64,000 nt of DNA from Planctomycetota bacterium (GCA_021819825.1 JAKAEZ010000009.1:1-64000); one strand, 5' to 3'; shown: positions 54,995 to 64,000, numbered from the stretch's first letter. The notes: generated by a model not told the origin, from the sequence alone. Numbers and translations are program-made.

Positions 54995-55217
54995 CCATGG
55001 CATAACTGTAGATCAGCAGACACAGCATCATCCGGGGATGAAACGGTGGAAAACCCTGATCGTTCTTTTCATAAACCGCGGTAATCGAAGAAATATCCAG
55101 ACTTTCCACGACATCCATGAGGAAATAGACCAAATCCCCCTGCGGCAGCCAATCCTGCGGGGAAGGCGGTAGAAGCCAAGACTGGCGAGGATTCCATGCT
55201 CGGTAGGTTTTGCTCAT
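54995..55217 (-). pseudogene. IS1182-like transposase, N-terminal fragment
   Basis: About 74 codons from ATG 55217 match the IS1182-family N-terminus: YRAWNPRQSWLLPPSPQDWL, then DLVYFLMDVVESLDIS and GFPPFHPRMMLCLLIYSYAMG. Similarity stops abruptly where the sequence meets the broken RHS cassette. Full-length relatives are 400-500 aa. A probable element end (TAGGAGCCTGTCC, 55338-55350) lies upstream, at the GH78-like stop codon. Confidence 0.75.
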
Positions 55218-55337
55218 CACTGACGCTTCCTGGTACGCTGTAATCTATGAGACATATTATCATATATATGACTACACGTAAAGCGTTGGTAAGTAATGCC
55301 GTTCGTAAATGATGCTCGTGGGGAAGCCAGGTTACTC

Positions 55338-55350
55338 GGACAGGCTCCTA
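55338..55350 (-). repeat. Probable IS end at the GH78-like stop codon
   Basis: TAGGAGCCTGTCC on the minus strand; the first three bases are the TAG stop codon of the glycosidase gene. The same 13 bp occur at 44189-44201. Confidence 0.45.
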
Positions 55351-57789
55351 GTGGCCTTGGATATTCCAAACACCGGCGTGGTCAAGGCGGATATAGCAGT
55401 GCTGCGCTCCGCGTTTTACCACGTCGCCGGGCTTTCCGTTGACGGTTACCGCATGGCCTAACACGCCGATGGTGGCATGGATCCCTGTCGGCAGGGAAAG
55501 CTTTAAACCTTCGTGTTGATTGGTTTTACGGATTCGCAGCACAATATTGCCATGTGGGGTTGGTACGGTGCCCTTTACCCATTGCAGCGTCCCCAGGTGT
55601 GGCATGATGCTCGCCGTGGCAAAGCCGCCGCTGGTGGAATTTACGCCCAACACATATTGCGTCAACCAGTTGGTAACGCCGCACGACCAGCCATGGCACA
55701 GGCTGACAAAATACCCCTGTCCATTGTCCGCCTTGAGGTAACGATGAAAGTGCTTTTTCGGCCAGGCGTTATCGTAAGCTTCCCAAAACGTGGTGGCCCC
55801 TTCCCGGATCATTCCACCCCAAAATTTCTGGACGAATTGCAAGCCCTGGTAGGTTCGTCCTAAATGGCCCAGGGCGAAAAGCACAAAATTATTGTAATAG
55901 GGTGAAGCAATCTGCCGCCAGGAAGAGCAATTAGGCCCGAGTATTCTTGCTTCAATGGCACGGCGTTGCGCGGCATCGGCCACGCCGGAATCAATGGCCA
56001 TGGCATTAACCTGCCGTAATTTTGTATACGTCCCGGCGGCATTTACCAAATGCTTGCGGGCGGCGTGAATGATTTGCGTGTCCCATTTTTCCCAGTTGCG
56101 CGCCGCAGCGGTATCACCCAAGGCATGGAGCAGAAACACAGCTCTTCGCACAGCAAGGCATGTATACAAGTCCGTTGCGGTATAGGATTGCGGGGTATTG
56201 CCATTTAACTTCTCCGCCCAATCGGTAAAGCACCAGTGATTATGGCTGTTATCAAACAGGTCCTGATAATTAAACGATTGCCGCATATAACGAAGCATCG
56301 AAAGCAACAGGACCCGCTGGGATCGGACATATCCGATGGCTCCGGTATGTTTATAAAAGTCGGCCAAGCCGCAAATCCAGGCGCAGGAATAACCCGGAAT
56401 CCCATTGACATCATTGGCCGGCAATGCGGCTGGAGGATTACCTCCCTGGGCTTGACTGCGCAGCCGGCGCATGGTTTGTTCCATGAGAAAATGATCTAAA
56501 AACACGTTGTTGATCACTTCACCGGAAACCTGCAGGTCGCCCATCCACATGCGGCGATCGCGCTTGGGGGCGTCCCAGATATCTTCCTGCATACACAGGT
56601 GCGTGGTATAGGCCCCGGTGTACCAGATTTTTGTAAGCAAGGGATTCGAGCAGGAAAAGCTGCCGCGGTATACCACGGGATAGTATTGAAAATTTAATCG
56701 CAGAAGATTGATATGAATGGGTCCCGACCCTGTGAAGCTTATCGTGGCATACCGAAAAGCGCTGTACGGGGTTGCCTCTATTTTCCCGGCAATCAATTTC
56801 CTTTGATGATAGCCTTTCCAGGGCTTGTTCAATGCTTCACCGCGGGATTCTCCGGTGCCGATGATCACACTGCCGCCGGAGCCGCGAACCTGAATATCAC
56901 CGGCAACTTCTTGTCCGAAGCTAAGCAGCAATTCCGGAGCGGTCCCATGGCGCACCGCGGAGACGAGGAGATGAAGTTTATGGGATGGTGCCAGCAAGGA
57001 CATGCCCCGATAGCCTGGGCGCAGCGCGGCCCTGTTCCCGGAATTCAACCGCTCGGCTACACCGGCGAGGCCGTGAAACATATCCTGGCCATGCAGCACG
57101 GTGATTCGCTGCGGTTGGAAATACAAGTGCGAAAAATATGTAATCGGCCAGGGGACAAGGGCGTGGAACCAGGGGCCACCACCATACCGACATTCAACAG
57201 TCGCGGGGATTGCGGGTAATGCTCCCGTTGCCGTTCGCCAACTATTATTTTGCGGAACTTGCGTGAGTACCTTCCATTTACCGTTGGTCTTGATCAGCAT
57301 TTTTTTCCCGTTAAGCAGCCAAAGAATGGCCCCCGCCGGCCCACCGTCATTGGTGGCACGCATGGCAATGCTATTGGTGCCGCTGCGCAGAAACTGTTTT
57401 ACCGGTACCCGGATTACCTGGTTCCAATCCATTACGCCATGGTTCCGCTGTGCCACCTTGCGGCCATTGATATAGGCTGCAAAATAATTGTCCGCTGTGA
57501 CATACAAAACCGGATGGGACGGGACAGCCGCCAGTTTCAGATCTTTTCGTAGATAAACGCTCTGGTGGTCACTGACGGTAGAAGCCCAAATCCAATCCGG
57601 TGCCTTCGTGTGGGTTTGCTTAACATTGGCCGGCCGCGGTAACCCGTAGGTTGGATCGAGCGTGGGGACAGAAGCGCTGGCGGCGTGCGCAGGCATGTCC
57701 GTGATAGCGACCGACACTACCAAAATTGCCAGCAAGGACACCGCTGTAAGGGCTTGCCAAGTCTTCTTAAGTTTCCAAACGGTATTCAT
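55348..57789 (-). CDS. GH78-like alpha-L-rhamnosidase, secreted
   Basis: An 813-aa enzyme with a signal peptide (residues 1-37, ...HAASA). An N-terminal beta-sandwich domain with a carbohydrate-binding look (residues 75-200) is followed by an (alpha/alpha)6 barrel with DAPKRDRRMWMGDLQVSG, TFWEAYDNAW and SLCHGWSCG, conserved in GH78. The C-terminal beta-sandwich ends naturally (WNIQGH). The stop codon coincides with a probable IS end, so the last few residues could be altered. It should remove alpha-L-rhamnose from pectins or flavonoids. The family call is strong; activity inferred. Confidence 0.86.
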   Translation of the reverse strand: MNTVWKLKKTWQALTAVSLLAILVVSVAITDMPAHAASASVPTLDPTYGLPRPANVKQTHTKAPDWIWASTVSDHQSVYLRKDLKLAAVPSHPVLYVTADNYFAAYINGRKVAQRNHGVMDWNQVIRVPVKQFLRSGTNSIAMRATNDGGPAGAILWLLNGKKMLIKTNGKWKVLTQVPQNNSWRTATGALPAIPATVECRYGGGPWFHALVPWPITYFSHLYFQPQRITVLHGQDMFHGLAGVAERLNSGNRAALRPGYRGMSLLAPSHKLHLLVSAVRHGTAPELLLSFGQEVAGDIQVRGSGGSVIIGTGESRGEALNKPWKGYHQRKLIAGKIEATPYSAFRYATISFTGSGPIHINLLRLNFQYYPVVYRGSFSCSNPLLTKIWYTGAYTTHLCMQEDIWDAPKRDRRMWMGDLQVSGEVINNVFLDHFLMEQTMRRLRSQAQGGNPPAALPANDVNGIPGYSCAWICGLADFYKHTGAIGYVRSQRVLLLSMLRYMRQSFNYQDLFDNSHNHWCFTDWAEKLNGNTPQSYTATDLYTCLAVRRAVFLLHALGDTAAARNWEKWDTQIIHAARKHLVNAAGTYTKLRQVNAMAIDSGVADAAQRRAIEARILGPNCSSWRQIASPYYNNFVLFALGHLGRTYQGLQFVQKFWGGMIREGATTFWEAYDNAWPKKHFHRYLKADNGQGYFVSLCHGWSCGVTNWLTQYVLGVNSTSGGFATASIMPHLGTLQWVKGTVPTPHGNIVLRIRKTNQHEGLKLSLPTGIHATIGVLGHAVTVNGKPGDVVKRGAQHCYIRLDHAGVWNIQGH

Positions 57790-57960
57790 TGGGCGTATCC
57801 TTAAGGTACGAGTAATTTCGTCATGCTACTATCCAGGAATATGCACGGCAACTCAAGTGATTCAACCAAGCGATTCAACTACCGGGAGGAAGAACAATAT
57901 TTCACATGGAAGCCCGTCCGAGTATTGGCGGGATTCCGACGGCGTCGTTATCGCAACTTT

Positions 57961-59982
57961 TCAGTTGCGCAGAATCGCGTTGCAGCGTTCGGACAATACT
58001 GCTAAAACGGCGGTAACCTGTTGATCAACTTGTTCCGACCGCAGCGTGGATGCGGGATCGCGGAATAGCAGCGCCAGGGTAACGCTTTTTTTGCCGACAC
58101 CAATCTGGGCGTTGCGGAAGGTACCGACAAATGCAATATCTTGCAGAAATGACACATTACCGGCGTGAATCGCCGAGGAAATATCACGCCAACGGACTGT
58201 GTCAGCTACGACAATCGATAAATCCCGTCGCATGGCCGGGAAGCGCGGTAAGGGCGCAGCTCGGCGAATCGGATTAAATGCGGCGATTAATTTTTCCAGA
58301 TCCAATTCCGCGGCCGCAACGTCATGACGCAGATCATAAAATTTCACCACGTCCGGGGTGATCATGCCTACAAAGCCCATAGTGATTGCCGTCTGATCCA
58401 AAGACATGACACAGCGACCACTCATGCCGGAAGTCAAGCCGGGAGCGTTATCCGGTTCAACCCTCATTTGCGCCGCGGGATTTATGGCATTTAAAACTTC
58501 CCGAACGGTGCCGAGAACCAAAGGTAAATCATCGGCAACTAGCGCAATATGGCGCTGTTCAATTGGAGCACCCTGTTCAGAAGAGGCGGGCTGAAATACG
58601 CTGCAATATTCAAAGAGCCGCGCGTCGGGGGTGCCATTATTTTGGTTGAGCGCTTTTACCCGCAACAGACCAGGCAGGATGGATGGGCGCAAAGCATTTT
58701 CCGCTTTCCGCACCAGTTCGCTGACCTGAACCGGTGCGGCGTTGTCCGCCAGAAATTGTCGCCCTTCGGCCTGGTCGACAAAACTATGCGTAATGGATTC
58801 CGAGAACCCGCAGGCACGCAAGGTGTTGCAAATGGCGGTCATAGCCGCGGCCCGAGGATCGGTGGGCGCAACGCGATGGGAAATGGCATCTTGCACCGGT
58901 ACCTTCCCATAACCCCAAAGCCGTGCTACTTCCTCAATTAAATCAATTTCGCGGGTAATGTCCGACCGGAAACTCGGCACGGAACAACTGATCACATCTC
59001 CTTTAAGTTCCGGCGATAATTCCAGGCGAGTGAGAATATCCAGCACATCATCCAGCGGCACCTGCACGCCAAGAATTTTCGCGATGCGCCCATGGCGCAA
59101 AGTAACCGGTAGTGACGCGGTATTAACGTTGCCTGCCGAAACGCACCCGGGGGCCAACTCTCCGCCGGCAACCTCCATAATAAGTGCGGCCGCGCGGCGC
59201 GATGCAAAATCCACCATGGCCGGGTCGATGCCGCGTTCAAAGCGGAAAGAAGAATCGCTTGATAGCGCCAGGGATCGGGCGGTAGTGCGAATGGATAACG
59301 GATTAAATCGGGCGGATTCCAGAACAATATCGACCGTCGCGGACGTGACTTCGCTGGTTTGCCCGCCCATTACTCCGGCGATAGCCAGCGGCCCGACGGT
59401 ATCGCCAATAACCATCATGGAAGAATTAAGGCTGTAGGTGCGGCCATCTATAGCGGTGATGGTTTCACCATCGGCGGGGGTATCAACGAAAATGCGATGG
59501 TCGTTAATTTTCGCCGCGTCAAAGGCGTGCAGGGGCTGGCCGGTCTCCATAAGCACAAAATTAGTGACATCCACCACATTGTTAATACTGCGCAGGCCGA
59601 TGGATTCCAAAGCATCGCGCAACCACTGCGGCGATGGACCGACTTTCACATTGCGAATCAAACGGGCGCAATAATAGGAACACATGTCCGGCACGAGAAT
59701 TTTCACCGCAATCGCATTGGCCGCCGGTTCGCCGGACTCAACAAGCTGGACCTCTGGAGCGGCAAATTGGAGTTTGAAGAGAGCCGCCAATTCACGCGCC
59801 AGGCCGATATGGCTTAAACAATCCGTGCGGTTGCTGGTAACTTCCACATCCAGCACATCGGTTCCGTGGCTGTGATATACATTTTCCACCACCAAACCGG
59901 CGTGAATCAACGCTTCCTGCGCGGCGGCAACGGAAGGCACGGGCTTGAGATACCGGGAAATCCAGTTCAGGGCAATTTTCAT
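57961..59982 (-). CDS. pheT: Phenylalanyl-tRNA synthetase beta subunit, lacking the tRNA-binding OB domain
   Basis: A 673-aa beta subunit (usual length about 800). The B1 domain opens KIALNWISRYLKP and reaches VVENVYHSHG, after which the chain goes directly to LDVEVTSNRTDCLS. The EMAP-like OB fold of about 110-120 residues between these is absent. B3/B4 (LMETGQPLHAFDAAKI), B5, the catalytic-like core and the C-terminal FDX-ACB domain (FPAMRRDLSIVV) are present. Some bacterial lineages use this short form. It starts 18 bp after nuoC; pheS is not in this window. Confidence 0.94.
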   Translation of the reverse strand: MKIALNWISRYLKPVPSVAAAQEALIHAGLVVENVYHSHGTDVLDVEVTSNRTDCLSHIGLARELAALFKLQFAAPEVQLVESGEPAANAIAVKILVPDMCSYYCARLIRNVKVGPSPQWLRDALESIGLRSINNVVDVTNFVLMETGQPLHAFDAAKINDHRIFVDTPADGETITAIDGRTYSLNSSMMVIGDTVGPLAIAGVMGGQTSEVTSATVDIVLESARFNPLSIRTTARSLALSSDSSFRFERGIDPAMVDFASRRAAALIMEVAGGELAPGCVSAGNVNTASLPVTLRHGRIAKILGVQVPLDDVLDILTRLELSPELKGDVISCSVPSFRSDITREIDLIEEVARLWGYGKVPVQDAISHRVAPTDPRAAAMTAICNTLRACGFSESITHSFVDQAEGRQFLADNAAPVQVSELVRKAENALRPSILPGLLRVKALNQNNGTPDARLFEYCSVFQPASSEQGAPIEQRHIALVADDLPLVLGTVREVLNAINPAAQMRVEPDNAPGLTSGMSGRCVMSLDQTAITMGFVGMITPDVVKFYDLRHDVAAAELDLEKLIAAFNPIRRAAPLPRFPAMRRDLSIVVADTVRWRDISSAIHAGNVSFLQDIAFVGTFRNAQIGVGKKSVTLALLFRDPASTLRSEQVDQQVTAVLAVLSERCNAILRN

Positions 59983-60000
59983 GGGGCATTCCAGGCGCGG

Positions 60001-60519
60001 TTAAGAAGATTGACGGGTAATTACCGGGTAGTTGGAGCGTTCCCCCAGCCCGGTCACGGGGTAATCCTTGCGCAACGGATTAGATTGGAAGCTGTCCCAT
60101 GTCAGAATACGGCGCAGGTCCGGATGACCGGTAAAGGTGATTCCAAACATATCAAAGGCCTCCCGCTCCAGCCATTCAGCACCGGCATACAGGGGGACCA
60201 GAGACGCAATGACCAATTCATTTTCATCAACGAAGACGCGAATAATCAGGCGAGGCGTGCATTTTTCCACGCTGTTAAACACATAGACCAGACCGAAGCG
60301 GGGTTTGTCCCAGCCGGGGTAATTGAGGTAATCCACGCAGGTAATATCCGCCAGCATGTCATAGCGCAGAGCCGGATCGTCGCGTAAAAACGTGGCTACG
60401 GCGATAAGCTGATCACGCGGGACTGAAATCTGCACTTGCCCGTGAAAGCTGGCACCTTTGAGACCCAGAGAGGGGAATTTTTCTTTCAACCGGAGAGCCG
60501 CCGGATGATCAACTGCCAT
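60001..60519 (-). CDS. nuoC: NADH-quinone oxidoreductase subunit C (30 kDa), orphan
   Basis: A 172-aa protein with the Complex1_30kDa pattern: VDYLNYPGWDKPRFGLVYVFNS, ASLVPLYAGAEWLEREAFDMFGITFTGHPDLRRILTWD, then NPLRKDYPVTG. It belongs to the peripheral arm of complex I, but no other nuo gene is nearby; instead pheT follows 18 bp downstream. ATG 60519 (MAVDHPAA) follows GGAG; the frame to 60561 is not conserved. Confidence 0.9.
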   Translation of the reverse strand: MAVDHPAALRLKEKFPSLGLKGASFHGQVQISVPRDQLIAVATFLRDDPALRYDMLADITCVDYLNYPGWDKPRFGLVYVFNSVEKCTPRLIIRVFVDENELVIASLVPLYAGAEWLEREAFDMFGITFTGHPDLRRILTWDSFQSNPLRKDYPVTGLGERSNYPVITRQSS

Positions 60520-60948
60520 AATTTCTAACTCCGAGAATTCATACCAACACCTATAAACCATGGAGTATAGCGGCGGCTGGGCGGTTTATCCAACCGATCA
60601 AATCCGACGTGAAGAGCTGGGCGTAACATTTTTTTCCGGCGGCTCCGGGGGCGGCCCGATGACTATCGGGATTCCCACCCGCTTTTATTTGGAAAAAAGC
60701 CTTACCGTGGCCATAATTGGGCTATATTTTGCGGAGTTTTTAAGGCTGCCAAGCCCATGAAAGCCGCCGTGAAGTTCGAAGGCAACAATGCTGCCCCCTT
60801 CTCGCCCCCACCCATGCGACAAACCGGCGGCACAATCCGTTGGAACGCAGGCATCTTGCCTGCATTGGAAACGCGCTAAAGCAGGCTCGACGCCTGCGGC
60901 ACGTTGCCGCGGATGACCTCGCAGCCCCGATCGGCAGCGGCCAGGCTC
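60520..60948. other. Intergenic with two palindromic repeats
   Basis: About 430 bp. Contains GCAGGCATCTTGCCTGC (60847-60863) and GCAGGCTCGACGCCTGC (60881-60897), two related perfect palindromes 17 bp apart, likely REP-type elements. Frames here show no family resemblance. It should hold the nuoC-pheT promoter. Confidence 0.55.
60847..60897. repeat. Pair of REP-like palindromes
   Basis: Stems GCAGGCA/TGCCTGC (7 bp, loop 3) and GCAGGC/GCCTGC (6 bp, loop 5). They lie 3' of the amidohydrolase gene and may also serve as its terminator. Confidence 0.6.
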
Positions 60949-61776
60949 CTAAAGCCGGTACGCTTTCGCAGCGGTGCTACCCAGAATTTGGTCCCGCTCG
61001 GTCGCGGAAAGCGGTGCGATAAATTCATGAATTGTTCGCACCCACCGGGCGTATGACACCGCCAGAAGGCAAACCGGCCAATCCGATCCGAACATCAGCC
61101 GCGACGGACCAAAGGCGTTGAGCACCGTGTCCAGATACGGCTGGATATCGGCGGACGACCAGGAGCGGTGATCCGCCTCTGTGACCACGCCGGAAAGCTT
61201 GCAAAAAACATTCGGACGCTTGGCTAACTGCGCGATAAGTTTATTCCATGGCTCAATGGCGCGAGCTTTAATGCGCGGTTTAGCAATGTGGTCCAGCACA
61301 AATATCTGATTGGGATGCTGATCCACAAACCGAATAGTTTGCGGAAGATGCTTTTCAAAAATCAGAATGTCATAAGCCAGATTAAACTTCTGCAAGAGCT
61401 GTATGCCACGGTTAAACTCTGCGCCAAGCATGTAGGCGTCGTCCGGTTCATCGTGCAACACGTGCCGCAGGGCCTTGAGCATGGAATGTTTGCTCCAGCG
61501 CTCAAGTTCCACTTGAATATTGTCGGCCGCCAGAGGCAGCCAGCCGACGACACCTTTTACAAATTCGTTTTCTTGCGCCAATTCCAAAAGCCAACGGGTT
61601 TCTTCGACGCTTTGCCGGGCCTCCACGGTGACAACCCCGTCAATTCCCGCACCGTGCATCGTCTGCCGCAGATCATCGGCTAGAAAATCGCGACGCAGAA
61701 CGGCCATATCAGTGCTGATCCAGGCATATTGGTCGGGGCTGTATCGCCAGAAATGATGGTGCGCATCAATTTTCAA
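60949..61776 (-). CDS. Amidohydrolase_2 family protein (lactonase-like)
   Basis: A 275-aa TIM-barrel hydrolase. Metal-binding start KIDAHHHFWRY, FVLDHIAKP, and FGSDWPVC near the C-terminus fit the COG3618 group, which includes L-rhamnono- and L-fucono-lactonases. A role after sugar oxidation agrees with the rhamnosidase nearby, but is inferred. ATG at 61776 follows GGAG (AGGAGAATAACTTT). Confidence 0.85.
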   Translation of the reverse strand: MKIDAHHHFWRYSPDQYAWISTDMAVLRRDFLADDLRQTMHGAGIDGVVTVEARQSVEETRWLLELAQENEFVKGVVGWLPLAADNIQVELERWSKHSMLKALRHVLHDEPDDAYMLGAEFNRGIQLLQKFNLAYDILIFEKHLPQTIRFVDQHPNQIFVLDHIAKPRIKARAIEPWNKLIAQLAKRPNVFCKLSGVVTEADHRSWSSADIQPYLDTVLNAFGPSRLMFGSDWPVCLLAVSYARWVRTIHEFIAPLSATERDQILGSTAAKAYRL

Positions 61777-61804
61777 AGTTATTCTCCTGAAAAGCTTTAT
61801 ATTG

Positions 61805-62989
61805 TCATGATTTCGGTGATTTCGGCGGCCCGAGAAACGGCGTCAGCGGTGCCAGATCAGGGTGCGGTCGGGCACCTTGCTCAATAAGATGCTCAACAGC
61901 AATTTTCGCCAGCGTCCGCGAAATGCGATCCCATTTTGTTTTTGGATTATTGAGAAATCTCTGGTAATGCCGCAGGGAGGCGTAAAGGGTGCGGTCTCGC
62001 AGAATTCCCCAGGGCAACGCGGAGCCGGCGTCGTGCAGCAATTTGGCTACCGCATAATCCGCATGGGAATTTTCCGCTGCTGAGGCCAGAAGGTTTTGCA
62101 TTTCCGCCGGCACGCTTTTCGGCCAGCGGCGGACAATTTGCCGGCGCACCAGAGGCTCATTTTGAATGACTAACGCATACAGATATATCGGTGTTGCGGC
62201 GGCCACGTCACCTTGAAGAAGCTTATGATATTGCTGATCCAGATAATCCATCATGGCGACACTTTGACTGGTCAAGGCCCGGATATTGCCGATTTGCCCT
62301 ATCAGCACCGGATTTCTCCGCACGGGAAGGGTCTCTTCGATCACCAGCAGGCGAACCGTGCGGGCGGCGGCGGCCACTTGGGCATCGCGCAGGAGCTGCA
62401 TGGTTAATTGCACATCGGCGCGTTCGGCCAGCGCGGCAAAGTGTTCGCGATCCTGCGGAGGCGTAGCGCCCAGATATGCCAGCAATTGGCTCATCGTCCA
62501 AATCGGGCCTAGTTCAACGATATTATCCGGGGCAACCAGAGTCATATAATGGGCCAGCGCACGCTGGGCCACCGGCGAGCCGATGCGGGATTGATAAGTT
62601 AATGCGAAGGCTTTAATGTCCAGCAGGCGGGCCAAGCCAGGATGACTGGTCTTTTCGGCTGCCTGTAATAAAGAATTGGCGACAGAAATTTTATCCAGTA
62701 CACGATGACGCATGGCTGAGAGTATCTGCGGGGCGTATGTTTTTTCATAACGCCGCCAGTCACTGGCGGAATAAAGCGGTTCAAAGCGTCCGGGAGCGAT
62801 GGATGGCACACTCTGATTAAGCGTTAAATCCGGCCACAGGTCGGATACAACAATTGCCGGCGGCAAAAGGGGATTATTCGTAAGCGAATCTCCGGCCCCG
62901 ATCGCTGACGCAGGTGCCGCAAAAAGGGTTCCAGCCCAGCCGAGGCAGGCTAATACCATGAAAACGCTCACACGATGACAAGTTTTCAT
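61805..62989 (-). CDS. Secreted protein of unknown function, helical
   Basis: A 394-aa protein with signal peptide (ATG 62989, MKTCHRVSVFMVLACLGWAGTLFAAPA; AGGA 5 nt upstream). The remaining chain is mostly helical with an Arg/Leu/Ala composition like tetratricopeptide or HEAT-type scaffolds, but no repeat could be aligned. Small gap (28 bp) to the amidohydrolase gene on the same strand. Not recognised. Confidence 0.6.
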   Translation of the reverse strand: MKTCHRVSVFMVLACLGWAGTLFAAPASAIGAGDSLTNNPLLPPAIVVSDLWPDLTLNQSVPSIAPGRFEPLYSASDWRRYEKTYAPQILSAMRHRVLDKISVANSLLQAAEKTSHPGLARLLDIKAFALTYQSRIGSPVAQRALAHYMTLVAPDNIVELGPIWTMSQLLAYLGATPPQDREHFAALAERADVQLTMQLLRDAQVAAAARTVRLLVIEETLPVRRNPVLIGQIGNIRALTSQSVAMMDYLDQQYHKLLQGDVAAATPIYLYALVIQNEPLVRRQIVRRWPKSVPAEMQNLLASAAENSHADYAVAKLLHDAGSALPWGILRDRTLYASLRHYQRFLNNPKTKWDRISRTLAKIAVEHLIEQGARPHPDLAPLTPFLGPPKSPKS

Positions 62990-63194
62990 AAAGTCCTGAT
63001 AGTCGCACCACCCGGAAAATCCAGTGTTATTATGCAATTGCCGACACGGATAGCAAGGCAACATAAAAAACAGTCTGTTCAGGATGGTCAGCAGGTTCAG
63101 TATCGGGCAGGATATTCAATAATTGTAAGCTCGTCCCGGACCACCGGGATATTGGGCGATGGAGGCTCGGTACGATCTGTTTGGTGCCCCGGGG

Positions 63195-64000
63195 TCAGGT
63201 GAATTTAGCCCAGCGGGCCGCCAGAGTGGGGAGAACAATCAAATTCAGGAGTGTTGAGGTAAACAAGCCGCCGACGATGACTTGCGCTAATGGCCCTTCA
63301 ATTTCCCGCCCTGGAGCGCCAGCTCCTAATGCCAGCGGCAGCAGACCCAGTGCGGCTACCATGGCGGTCATCAATATTGCCGGCAGGCGATCGACAGCGC
63401 CTTCAATGGCGGTTTGAATATTCCACACGCGCCCCTCGCGCGACACCAGGTGCTGATAATGCGATATAAGCATAATGGAATTGCGCAGGGTAATGCCAAA
63501 TAACGTAATAAAACCCACCAACGCTCCCAGTGATAATACCCCCCCACTGATCCATGCCGCCAGAACGCCGCCCACCAGTGCCAGCGGAAGATTCATTAAC
63601 AGCAGCAACACATTGTTGATGTTTTTGAGCACAATAAACAGCAGCAGCAAAATACCGACCAGAGCTATGCCGGAATGAACCAGTAAATCGTTTTGCGCTT
63701 TGGCCGCCGCCTCGGCGGAGCCGGTGAAGTTTACCACGACCCCGGTGGGCAAGTGAAGCTTGCTGACCGCCAACTGAGCTGCTTGCACGTATTGCCCCGG
63801 GGTTATGCCCTTAAGATGAATGTTAATGGTCTGTGCCCGCTGGCCATTGATATGCGATATGCGGTAAAAGCCGCGGCCTTCATAGATTCGCACGACATCC
63901 GACAGGGGAATCCAGGTTCCGCCGGGGGTACGAATGGGAAGTTGGCGGATCATGGAAACGCGCTTGGCAAATTGCGGCGTCAAGGTAACCACCACGGGCC
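63195..64000 (-). CDS. RND efflux pump, CusA/CzcA-type, C-terminal part (cut by window edge)
   Basis: Only the last 268 or so codons are inside the window; the frame is open to the end. Visible are a periplasmic segment (LPIRTPGGTWIPLSDVVRIYEGRG) and membrane helices of the second half (GIALVGILLLLFIVLKN; LGALVGFITLFGITLRNSIMLISHYQHL), typical of heavy-metal or multidrug RND pumps in CusA/CzcA style. It drives export with the proton gradient together with adaptor and outer-membrane parts beyond the window. Confidence 0.9.
   Translation of the reverse strand, partial: PVVVTLTPQFAKRVSMIRQLPIRTPGGTWIPLSDVVRIYEGRGFYRISHINGQRAQTINIHLKGITPGQYVQAAQLAVSKLHLPTGVVVNFTGSAEAAAKAQNDLLVHSGIALVGILLLLFIVLKNINNVLLLLMNLPLALVGGVLAAWISGGVLSLGALVGFITLFGITLRNSIMLISHYQHLVSREGRVWNIQTAIEGAVDRLPAILMTAMVAALGLLPLALGAGAPGREIEGPLAQVIVGGLFTSTLLNLIVLPTLAARWAKFT

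Overview
The window looks like chromosomal DNA of a planctomycete-like bacterium, most probably class Phycisphaerae (inference from gene content; no marker was compared with a database). Pointers are a PEP-CTERM surface protein, a prepilin-type protein ending in an FADGH motif, many secreted plant-polysaccharide glycosidases (GH127, GH28, GH2, GH78-like), two sodium:solute symporters, a siroheme-decarboxylase-type protein of the alternative haem pathway, a PheT without its tRNA-binding OB domain, and palindromic or short-word repeats between genes. Most genes lie on the minus strand.

Layout. 1-5.9 kb: GH127 glycosidase, PEP-CTERM protein and prepilin-like protein, with a strong promoter and a clear terminator. 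6.3-12.6 kb: smpB (+), then a GH28 polygalacturonase gene coupled to a secreted protein gene, and a peptidase-accB-accC operon. 12.9-14.4 kb: an intact insertion sequence with nested terminal repeats and a perfect 17-bp target duplication. 14.5-18.8 kb (+): a sodium:solute symporter, then a tightly coupled pair (AlbA_2/HATPase protein plus ParA-type ATPase) that is the best candidate for an undescribed system. 19-30.6 kb (-): HEAT lipoprotein, murI, GGDEF/EAL protein, ychF, aldehyde dehydrogenase, folC, LOG protein, rpoD. 31-36.2 kb: fused AhbA/AhbB-like protein, flavin reductase, methyltransferase, MCE protein and a YqjD/YqjE-like envelope stress set. 36.4-39.5 kb: cydAB with a divergent Rrf2 regulator. 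39.6-43.9 kb: GH2 enzyme and dnaK, facing each other across a bidirectional terminator.

44-50.5 kb is a patchwork: a decayed nucleotidyltransferase toxin-antitoxin remnant, two copies of a 115-bp foldback repeat, a rhomboid-like protein with a zinc ribbon, a second symporter, tRNA-Ser, an SMR exporter and an ABC exporter. 51-55.3 kb holds orphan RHS C-terminal cassettes: a nuclease-type toxin with a recent in-frame internal duplication, its likely immunity gene, and a second cassette broken by an IS1182-like fragment. 55.3-64 kb: GH78-like rhamnosidase, pheT and nuoC (adjacent), an amidohydrolase, a secreted protein of unknown function and the end of an RND pump cut by the window edge.

Together the genes describe a heterotroph that breaks down pectin- and hemicellulose-like glycans outside the cytoplasm, imports sugars by sodium symport, respires oxygen with a bd oxidase, and carries an accessory region of polymorphic toxins and mobile elements.
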